From NCBI GenBank assembly GCA_030825115.1, contig JAPJQL010000036.1:1-34841 (forward strand): a stretch of DNA of 34,841 nucleotides, given 5' to 3'. The notes beneath the pieces were generated by a model that was given only the letters and a program-made list of their open reading frames with translations, ran no database searches and was not told the origin of the DNA. The translations under genes and the position numbers were made by a program. This DNA is from Lachnospiraceae bacterium (GTDB lineage Bacteria; Bacillota; Clostridia; Lachnospirales; Lachnospiraceae). Positions 29,895 to 34,841 of this stretch are shown piece by piece (within the stretch, counting starts at the first letter, position 1; every line of letters starts with the position of its first letter).

Positions 29895-30827
29895 TTACTC
29901 TTTTCCTGCCATAAAGTTTGCAAAAATAGCGCCGGAAATGTTATGCCATACGCTGAACACCGCTCCCGGGATGGTTGCCAGCGGATACTGGGCAAAATGA
30001 GTGGCTGCCAGAGAAGTTGCCAGGCCGGAATTCTGCATGCCGACCTCGATCGCCACCGCCTTGCACTTTGCAGTCTCCAGCTTCAGAGCCTTACCGATAA
30101 AGAAGCCCAGCGCATACCCGCATACATTATGCAGCATTACCACCACGACGATCAGCAGCCCACAGGTCATGATCTTGGAGGCATTTGCAGATACCACCGC
30201 CGCCACGATCGCCACGATTGCAGTGACCGATACCAGCGGAAGGACTTTTACCAGCTTCTGCGTAAAATCAGAGAACAGCTTATTGATGATACAGCCCAGC
30301 GCAATCGGAATGATCACCACCTTGACGATCGACAAAAACATGCTCATCATATTCACATCCACAGTCTGTCCCGCCAGCAGATACGTCAACACCGGCGTCA
30401 GAAACGGTGCGAGGATCGTAGATACACCGGTCATGCCTACCGAAAGCGCAACATCGCCCTTTGCCAGATAGGTCATCACGTTAGATGACGTGCCGCCCGG
30501 ACATGTCCCCACCAGAATCACACCGACAGCCAGCTCCGGTGACAGCCTGAAAATCTTCGTCAAAAAGAATGCCAAAAGAGGCATGATCGTAAATTGCGCC
30601 AGACAGCCAAATACCACATCCTTCGGATGGCTGAATACGATTTTAAAATCAGACGCTTTCAACGTAAGTCCCATTCCAAACATGACGATGCCCAGCAGTG
30701 TATTCACATAGCTGGTCTTGATGAAGCTTACCGATGACGGCGCAAACAGAGCGAGGGCCGCTACCGCAAGCACCAGCACCGCCATATACTTCCCGACAAA
30801 ATCACTCACTTTTTCCAAAAACTTCAT
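29895..30827 (-). CDS. BASS family (bile acid:sodium symporter-like) transporter under T-box control
   Basis: The 310-aa product is a ten-helix membrane protein with the BASS hallmarks: MFGMGLTLKASDF in the second helix region, and VGTCPGGTSSNVMTYLAKGDVALSVGMT (about residues 98-130), the crossover region that binds sodium. The last helices contain EVGMQNSGLATSLAATHF. BASS proteins carry organic anions with sodium: bile acids, pyruvate, pantothenate, and 2-oxo acids in plant BAT5. A complete T-box leader precedes this gene, so it is switched on by uncharged tRNA, which points to an amino acid or its 2-oxo acid as substrate rather than a bile acid. It has a good ribosome-binding site (AGGAGGAAG). 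The substrate is inferred, not shown. Confidence 0.85.
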   Translation of the reverse strand: MKFLEKVSDFVGKYMAVLVLAVAALALFAPSSVSFIKTSYVNTLLGIVMFGMGLTLKASDFKIVFSHPKDVVFGCLAQFTIMPLLAFFLTKIFRLSPELAVGVILVGTCPGGTSSNVMTYLAKGDVALSVGMTGVSTILAPFLTPVLTYLLAGQTVDVNMMSMFLSIVKVVIIPIALGCIINKLFSDFTQKLVKVLPLVSVTAIVAIVAAVVSANASKIMTCGLLIVVVVMLHNVCGYALGFFIGKALKLETAKCKAVAIEVGMQNSGLATSLAATHFAQYPLATIPGAVFSVWHNISGAIFANFMAGKE

Positions 30828-30893
30828 TTTCTCTTCCTCCTGCTGTAATTTCCCACCTGATTCCCGAAAGAAAGAATCCTATGAAATTGAAAA

Positions 30894-30926
30894 AACCCCT
30901 TGCCTCTCGTCTAGAGGCAAAGGGTT
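30894..30926 (-). terminator. T-box-controlled intrinsic terminator
   Basis: On the minus strand a 14-bp stem (AACCCTTTGCCTCT with AGAGGCAAGGGGTT, one G-U) and a 5-nt loop are followed by a T run. It is the terminator arm of the T-box leader; its 5' part adjoins the T-box sequence, so antiterminator and terminator exclude each other. Confidence 0.9.
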
Positions 30927-31220
30927 AGCTCTGCGGTACCACTCTAATTGCCGGAATCCGGCCGCTCAGTTCCATCGCTGCGATGTACTTCATAAAGGTT
31001 TGATCCATCGCATCAATGGACGGCACGATAACGGATGCCGGTCGTTTCGGCTTACGCAGATTCCGGCGGCGCTGTCATGAACAGGCCGTCAGATTCCTTC
31101 AGCCGAAATGCTCTAAGGTGATCTTCTCATCCATCAGGCTGCCGTGTCACACCTCACCACGGCTCTCTGAAAGTCTTCTGGATGTTACTTTTCCTTATCA
31201 ACGCATTCTTTCTTCAGGTT
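30894..31220 (-). promoter_or_regulatory. T-box riboswitch, probably tRNA-Ile responsive, leader of the BASS transporter gene
   Basis: The leader, read on the minus strand, contains the T-box AGAGTGGTACCGC (30945-30933) just before the terminator, and a Stem I with paired bases (GAATGC with GCATTTC; TAAGG with CCTTA; ACATCC with GGATG). It also has the AGTA element and GAGAGCC-GTGGTG apical motifs. In the specifier loop GAAGATCACCTTAGAGC, the triplet just before ACC is AUC (Ile). The variable T-box base is U (UGGU), which pairs with discriminator A73, as in tRNA-Ile; tRNA-Asp and tRNA-Ser carry G73, arguing against reading GAU or UCA. Uncharged tRNA should allow read-through into the transporter gene. 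The leader fills most of the 454-nt gap between 30828 and 31281. Confidence 0.88.
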
Positions 31221-31226
31221 GCACTT

Positions 31227-31255
31227 ATCATAACTCTGTCTGATTAACGTGTCAA
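31227..31255 (-). promoter_or_regulatory. Consensus promoter of the T-box leader
   Basis: On the minus strand TTGACA (31255-31250), a 17-nt spacer and TATGAT (31232-31227) form a near-perfect sigma-A promoter, placing the start of the T-box transcript close to 31220. Confidence 0.8.
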
Positions 31256-31281
31256 CTTGTTTTTTCTTTTTATTTGTTTTT

Positions 31282-31425
31282 CTACCTGGTCATAGGAATA
31301 TGATACCGTATCCTCCGGTAACATTTCCAACACAGGACTGCCGGAAGCCCGACCGCCAATACGAGCGTGGAGGTCCCCCCAACCACAGCGTATATTATCA
31401 TGATCAAAATCCCCAGAATCTCCAT
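31282..31425 (-). CDS. Small single-pass membrane protein, 47 aa
   Basis: I do not recognise a family. The 47-residue product starts MEILGILIMIIYAVVGGTSTLVLAVGLP: about 28 hydrophobic residues, then a short basic tail (CWKCYRRIRYHIP). A strong GAGGAGGT ribosome-binding site 8 nt before the ATG at 31425 supports translation and favours this start over the in-frame one at 31470. It lies between the SRAP gene and the T-box promoter, same strand, with no clear promoter or terminator of its own, so it may be the last gene of the dinB operon. Two cysteines (CWKC) follow the helix. Function unknown; a chance frame is possible but less likely given the ribosome-binding site and composition. Confidence 0.55.
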   Translation of the reverse strand: MEILGILIMIIYAVVGGTSTLVLAVGLPAVLCWKCYRRIRYHIPMTR

Positions 31426-31558
31426 ATCCGATACCTCCTCATTTTCCTTTTCAAATCCCATTGTAATCAATCTTTTTGAAAATGGAAGTACCTCGGGGCA
31501 TCCTTAACACGGTCTTGATAGCCGATGGTTATTTACTAACAGTCCATTAACTTTTTTA

Positions 31559-32158
31559 TCATTCTAAAAATGGCAGCCTGATCTGCTCATACTCCGCCTC
31601 CCGCCTGAGCGCCTCCGGCTCTCCCGCCAGAATCTGCTCCACACCGCGTTCATCTGCCAGCCACCGCTCCGCGTCTTTTCGGTCAAGGATCAACGGCATA
31701 CGCGGATGGACCGGCTCCATCGATGCGTTCGCCCCGGTTGTCAGGATCACATACCGGTCCTCCTCATCCTCCTGAAAGCGGCGATAGACCCCCGCAAAAA
31801 ACATCGTTCTTTTTTCCGGGAGAACAAAGGTAAACTTCTCCTTTTCCCGGTTCCACTCATAAAAGCCGGATGCCGGGACCACACACCGGCGGCTCCGGAC
31901 ACTTTCCCGAAACATCACTTTCTCCATCGCTGTCTCTGCCCGGGCATTGATAACCAGCCCTTTGCCGTCCCAGCCCCGAAATCCCCAGCGCTTGAGATCG
32001 ACGCCGATCCCAAGCGGGGTATAGGTAAGCACAACCGCATGGCTAGACGGGCAGATGTCTCCTGTGATACGCCAAAACCGGTTTGTACCGTCCAATTCTT
32101 CCAAAAGCGCCTCTATCTCATCCGCCGTCCCGTCATCGATGTAATATCGTCCGCACAT
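31559..32158 (-). CDS. SRAP/HMCES domain protein (abasic-site DNA-protein crosslinker, YedK-like)
   Basis: The 199-aa product starts MCGRYYID, so Cys2 becomes the N-terminal catalytic cysteine after methionine removal, as in YedK and HMCES. Other conserved parts are the NARAETAMEKVMFRESV motif, RRCVVPASGFYEW with the catalytic Glu, and VHPRMPLIL with the active-site His. The family crosslinks to abasic sites in single-stranded DNA and shields them. The ATG at 32158 has GGAGG 7 nt upstream; the ATG at 32164 is too close to that site and would hide the cysteine. It lies 101 nt after dinB with no terminator between them, so it probably shares the SOS promoter. Confidence 0.9.
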   Translation of the reverse strand: MCGRYYIDDGTADEIEALLEELDGTNRFWRITGDICPSSHAVVLTYTPLGIGVDLKRWGFRGWDGKGLVINARAETAMEKVMFRESVRSRRCVVPASGFYEWNREKEKFTFVLPEKRTMFFAGVYRRFQEDEEDRYVILTTGANASMEPVHPRMPLILDRKDAERWLADERGVEQILAGEPEALRREAEYEQIRLPFLE

Positions 32159-32259
32159 GGCCATCCTCCACTCTGTCCTTTTCTCATTTCACTCGTCTTT
32201 TCACGCTTCTTTTCCTTCTTCATTCTGCCACGTTTCCGATTGTTTATGCCCCGCTTGTG

Positions 32260-33513
32260 TCAGCATGGCTTTGTCATCCCCGTCCGTTTCACCTTGTCAA
32301 TCCCTCCCGACATATGAGAAACGGGGCTTTTTAAAAATGTGGCCCGCATCACGGCGTCTTCTCCGTACCGCCCCCGTATCCGGTCTACTGCCGCATCCAG
32401 TTTTGAAAAACGGTCATACCGGTCCAGATCAAAAATGTTGTACTGATATGCCGTATCGTGGCTCACTCTTCCGGCAAAGACCCCCAGCTGACGGATCGGT
32501 GCGCCGTCCCATTTTATTTCAAAAAGCCTGCAGACCGCCCGGTAAAGCTCCTCCGTCGTATCGGTAGCCGATATCAAGAGCTCCTGATGGGAAAATCTTC
32601 GAAAGTCACAGTTTGTAACAGAAAATCCGGCACATCCCGCCTTCATCCCATCAGCTCTCATCCTGGCGCAGACCGTCTCCGTCAGAGACAAAAGCACCTG
32701 CTTTGCCGTCTTTAAATCCGTCACATCATAAGCGACCGTAACGGAATTCCCATACCCCTTATTTTCCTCTAAAGGCTGTAAAAAAGGTGATGTATCTATC
32801 CCATTGGCATATTGCCATATCACCTCTCCGTGTTTTTTCAAGTGCGCGCGCAGAATCTCCGGCGGCATATCCGCCAGTTCCCCAATGGTATGGACTCCCA
32901 GCGCCGCCAGCTTCTTTGCGGTCGCCCTTCCCACCATAAACAGTTCCTGAACCGGCAGCCCCCACATCTTCTCCGGAATCTCCTCCGGGAACAGTGTATG
33001 AACCTGATCCGGCTTTCTTAGCTCCGATGCCATCTTGGCCAGCAGCTTGTTGGAGGAAACGCCGATATTGACCGTAAACCCCAGCGTATCCTTTATCTCC
33101 TGCCCCAGCTGCCGGGCAAATACTACCGGATTCCCAAAAAGTCCTGACGAACCTCCCATCTCCATAAAGGCTTCGTCAATGCTGTACTGGTGTATCTGGC
33201 TGCTGTATTTGGAAAGCAGTCCAACCAGCGCTCTGGAACAGCGCACATACAGCCCATAATCCGGGGGAAGGATCAGAAGTTCGGGACACTTGTGCCTCGC
33301 TTCCGAAAGAGTCTCCCCGGTCCTGATCCTAAACCGCTTTGCCGGAATGGACTTGGCCAGTACGATCCCGTGGCGGTCCTTCTCGCTGCCTCCGATCACC
33401 GCCGGAATCTCCCGGATGTCCTGCCCCTGCCCCAGGATGTGAATCCGGTACGCCGCCGTCCAGCTTAAAAATGCCGAATTCACATCCACATGATACCAAA
33501 TCTGCTCTTCCAT
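32260..33513 (-). CDS. dinB: Y-family DNA polymerase IV (DinB)
   Basis: The 417-aa product is a full-length Y-family polymerase. The palm motif is IWYHVDVNSAFLSWTAAYRI with the first catalytic Asp, then AKSIPAKRFRIRTGETLSEARHKCPELLILPPDYGLY. The second catalytic pair is in YSIDEAFMEMG. The little-finger domain follows after the helix-hairpin-helix (GLPVQELFMVGRATAKKLAALGVHTIGELA). The start is ATG at 33513, preceded by AGGTGG; upstream in-frame codons belong to the overlap with the small gene before it. The D-V-N in place of the common D-M-D at the first motif is typical of a clostridial UmuC/DinB subgroup. It should carry out translesion synthesis under SOS control. No beta-clamp motif was verified. 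Confidence 0.92.
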   Translation of the reverse strand: MEEQIWYHVDVNSAFLSWTAAYRIHILGQGQDIREIPAVIGGSEKDRHGIVLAKSIPAKRFRIRTGETLSEARHKCPELLILPPDYGLYVRCSRALVGLLSKYSSQIHQYSIDEAFMEMGGSSGLFGNPVVFARQLGQEIKDTLGFTVNIGVSSNKLLAKMASELRKPDQVHTLFPEEIPEKMWGLPVQELFMVGRATAKKLAALGVHTIGELADMPPEILRAHLKKHGEVIWQYANGIDTSPFLQPLEENKGYGNSVTVAYDVTDLKTAKQVLLSLTETVCARMRADGMKAGCAGFSVTNCDFRRFSHQELLISATDTTEELYRAVCRLFEIKWDGAPIRQLGVFAGRVSHDTAYQYNIFDLDRYDRFSKLDAAVDRIRGRYGEDAVMRATFLKSPVSHMSGGIDKVKRTGMTKPC

Positions 33514-33521
33514 GCCGCCAC

Positions 33522-33791
33522 CTACGACAACAGGCGAAACAGCTTCCACCGGTGGGAGGAGATCTGGTAGCGCAGCTCTACCAGATGACGATGTCCTTCC
33601 AGTTCCGTCCAGCATACATAGCCGATATAGTCCATACCGCAGTAGCGCTCTTCCTTCGTGGAAACAATCTTCTCAATCCGTATCGTCTCAATTCTATGTT
33701 CTTCGTTCTCATACCGGAACCACAGAGGCGTTAACTCCCCCTTCGTACTGCAGGCCGATATCAGCTGAATCGGGATATTCATCGCCGTCAT
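33522..33791 (-). CDS. Small conserved-looking protein, first gene of the SOS operon
   Basis: The 89-aa product (MTAMNIPIQLISACSTKGELTPLWFRYENEEH...) is not one I can name. It is a compact, probably all-beta domain with alternating hydrophobics (IETIRIEKIVSTKEERY, GYVCWTELEGHRHLVELRYQISSHRWKLFRL), no signal peptide and no membrane segment. It stands 8 nt before dinB and directly behind the LexA-controlled promoter, so it is an SOS gene and a likely DinB or repair partner; YolD-like proteins occupy a similar place in Bacillus, but I see no firm similarity. The ATG at 33791 has AAGGGAG 8 nt upstream; the GTG at 33800 is too close to it. Confidence 0.72.
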   Translation of the reverse strand: MTAMNIPIQLISACSTKGELTPLWFRYENEEHRIETIRIEKIVSTKEERYCGMDYIGYVCWTELEGHRHLVELRYQISSHRWKLFRLLS

Positions 33792-33814
33792 AACACTCAC
33801 TCCCTTCTGTTCTT

Positions 33815-33843
33815 ATCTTATCAGAACGTATGTTCTGATTCAA
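33815..33843 (-). promoter_or_regulatory. SOS promoter with LexA box in the spacer
   Basis: On the minus strand TTGAAT (33843-33838), a 17-nt spacer and TAAGAT (33820-33815) form the promoter. The spacer is almost entirely a LexA operator: the arms TCAGAAC and GTTCTGA are perfect inverted repeats around four bases (33821-33838), matching the Gram-positive consensus GAAC-N4-GTTC. LexA bound here would block RNA polymerase; DNA damage would release it. Confidence 0.88.
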
Positions 33844-33888
33844 GTGGTAATTTGTGTTATTTCTCTCTTATGGAAATCAGACGGCAAA

Positions 33889-33912
33889 AGAGCTGCCCTT
33901 TCGGACAGCCCC
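33889..33912 (-). terminator. Intrinsic terminator of the Bax-inhibitor-1 family gene
   Basis: On the minus strand GGCTGTCC, a GAAA tetraloop and GGGCAGCT form a 7-8 bp stem, followed by CTTTTG, about 15 nt after the stop codon. Confidence 0.7.
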
Positions 33913-33924
33913 CTTTTTCCAACT

Positions 33925-34638
33925 TTATTTTCTTCTCCCCAGTACGCGGAGCAGGTATAAAAACAGATTGATAAAATCCAGATACAGCTGAAGCGCACAG
34001 AAGACAGAAGCTTTTCTCGCCATCTGGGCATCATGTGCATAAACCTGATGATAGGACTTGATCTTCTGTGTGTCATAAGCCGTAAACACCAAAAAGATAA
34101 AAATTCCCACGGTACATGCAATCATCTCAAACTGCTGCAGGTTGATAAAGCTTGCCGCAATCCAGAAAACCAGCAAAAACACCAGCCCACCGATCAGGAA
34201 ATTCCGCAGGTTGCTCAAATCCGCCTGGATCACATAGCCGATCACTGCCATAACACCGAAAAATAACGCCGTTGCCCCAAATACAAATACCAGGATCGGG
34301 AGATTGTACATCAGGAAAAAGGCTGAAAATACAACTCCGTTCAGCACTGCATAAAACAGGAACAGGCCTCTCGCCGCCCCCACTGACATCTTATGGATCC
34401 TTGCGGATAAAAACAGCACGACTCCCAGTTCCACGATTCCCAGTGCAAAAACCGTGTACGGGGTCGTAAACAGATACCATACATAGCCGGTCATGTAACC
34501 AGTCATGGCAACCACAAATGTCACAAGCAGCCCCAAAAACATCCATCCAAAGGTCTTCGCCGTATACCGTCCGACCGGCTCATACTCTTCGGCAATTCCC
34601 GCCGGCTGGTAATATTGATTCATATCCTGATATTCCAT
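33925..34638 (-). CDS. Bax inhibitor-1/YccA family membrane protein
   Basis: The 237-aa product has a short hydrophilic N-terminus (MEYQDMNQYYQPAGIAEEYEPVGRYTAKTFGWMFLGLL) and seven hydrophobic helices, with the BI-1 pattern in the last third (VFTAYDTQKIKSYHQVYAHDA, ALQLYLDFINLFLYLLRVLG). The two conserved aspartates of the family's pH-sensing, calcium-leak pair (D in FTAYDTQ and D in LYLDFINLF) are both present. Bacterial members such as BsYetJ leak calcium; others associate with membrane protease FtsH. ATG 34638 with GAAGGA 6 nt upstream is chosen, since upstream in-frame codons add a non-conserved stretch. It is monocistronic, with its own terminator. Confidence 0.9.
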   Translation of the reverse strand: MEYQDMNQYYQPAGIAEEYEPVGRYTAKTFGWMFLGLLVTFVVAMTGYMTGYVWYLFTTPYTVFALGIVELGVVLFLSARIHKMSVGAARGLFLFYAVLNGVVFSAFFLMYNLPILVFVFGATALFFGVMAVIGYVIQADLSNLRNFLIGGLVFLLVFWIAASFINLQQFEMIACTVGIFIFLVFTAYDTQKIKSYHQVYAHDAQMARKASVFCALQLYLDFINLFLYLLRVLGRRK

Positions 34639-34740
34639 AAACATTCCTTCTTTCACTCTGTATTTCGCTTGATCACGATACTTTATCTTATCATAAAAAC
34701 ATTCTTCTGTACAGGATTTATAGTTTTTACAAGACAACAA

Positions 34741-34783
34741 AAAAGCACTAACGCCTGTTTCCACAAGACACTTAGTGCTTTTT
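34741..34783 (-). terminator. Intrinsic terminator of the tRNA-Gln gene
   Basis: On the minus strand AAAAAGCACTAA and TTAGTGCTTTTTT form a long stem starting a few bases after the tRNA 3' end, followed by T residues. It separates the tRNA transcript from the membrane-protein gene. Confidence 0.82.
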
Positions 34784-34788
34784 ATCCA

Positions 34789-34841
34789 CTGGGCTACAAG
34801 GATTCGAACCTTGAAATGACGGAGTCAGAGTCCGTTGCCTT
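34789..34841 (-). tRNA. tRNA-Gln (anticodon CUG), 3' part, cut by the window edge
   Basis: On the minus strand the last 53 nt of a tRNA are visible. The anticodon stem ACGGA/TCCGT encloses loop CTCTGAC, giving anticodon CUG (Gln). The T arm is CAAGG-TTCGAAT-CCTTG, and the acceptor 3' strand TAGCCCA is followed by discriminator G, the base found in glutamine tRNAs. CCA is not encoded. The 5' half lies outside the window. Confidence 0.9.

Noticed and set aside
1..34841. CRISPR arrays, insertion sequences, prophage or toxin-antitoxin genes
   Set aside because: I looked for regularly spaced repeats, transposase motifs, terminal inverted repeats and integrase signatures and saw none. The mobile character of the left half rests on base composition only.

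Overview
The window looks like chromosome of a low-to-mid GC Gram-positive anaerobe in the class Clostridia, most likely family Lachnospiraceae. The evidence is the mix of families: a CpsB/C/D tyrosine-kinase capsule system, a LoaP-type NusG paralogue, a YitT protein, CvfB, a FatA-like acyl-ACP thioesterase, an MsmK-type ATPase, T-box and GEMM riboswitches, and a GAAC-N4-GTTC LexA box. I cannot name a species. Every gene I accept lies on the minus strand, so the text reads from high to low coordinates in the direction of transcription.

Region A (about 18.1 kb down to 1) is one long capsular or exopolysaccharide locus of the Wzx/Wzy type, cut by the left edge. It opens with a promoter, a class I cyclic-di-GMP (GEMM-I) riboswitch and an intrinsic terminator. 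The genes then run: HU-like protein, CpsB phosphatase, CpsC/Wzz, CpsD BY-kinase, LCP ligase, a secreted protein of unknown function, PglF-type dehydratase, LoaP antiterminator, PglE aminotransferase, PglC phosphoglycosyltransferase, PglD acetyltransferase, ATP-grasp enzyme, HAD phosphatase, a 743-aa secreted cell-wall-binding-repeat protein, a GT4 glycosyltransferase, a frameshifted serine-acetyltransferase-like gene, a Wzy polymerase, a GT-D glycosyltransferase and the start of a GT2 glycosyltransferase. PglF, PglE, PglD and PglC together form a complete route to undecaprenyl-diphosphate-linked N,N'-diacetylbacillosamine, so the repeat unit probably starts with that sugar. No flippase is inside the window. 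The regulatory and priming half is GC-rich, while the repeat-unit half (below about 9 kb) is visibly AT-rich, as expected for an exchangeable serotype cassette. Two poly-G runs (8 and 10 bases in the coding sense) lie in or at the end of the two acetyltransferase genes and could be slippage switches.

Region B (18.4-23.7 kb) is a cell-division and wall-remodelling operon: a CdaR/PucR-type regulator, FtsE, FtsX, a coiled-coil M23 peptidase and an S41 C-terminal-processing protease, ending in a terminator. Region C (23.8-25.0 kb) is a lone MsmK/UgpC-type sugar-ABC ATPase. Region D (25.2-28.3 kb) is an acyl-ACP thioesterase, CvfB, methyltransferase and YitT operon with a near-consensus promoter. 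Region E (28.4-29.8 kb) is a kduI-yhcH uronate operon. Region F (29.9-31.3 kb) is a BASS-family transporter behind a full T-box leader that I read as isoleucine-specific. Region G (31.3-33.85 kb) is an SOS operon with a LexA box, a small protein, DNA polymerase IV and an SRAP/HMCES protein, followed by a 47-aa membrane peptide. Region H is a Bax-inhibitor-1 family protein and the 3' part of tRNA-Gln(CUG) at the right edge.

The most notable points are the predicted c-di-GMP OFF switch ahead of the capsule operon, the tRNA-Ile T-box ahead of a BASS transporter, the two poly-G runs, and the bacillosamine-plus-ATP-grasp module.
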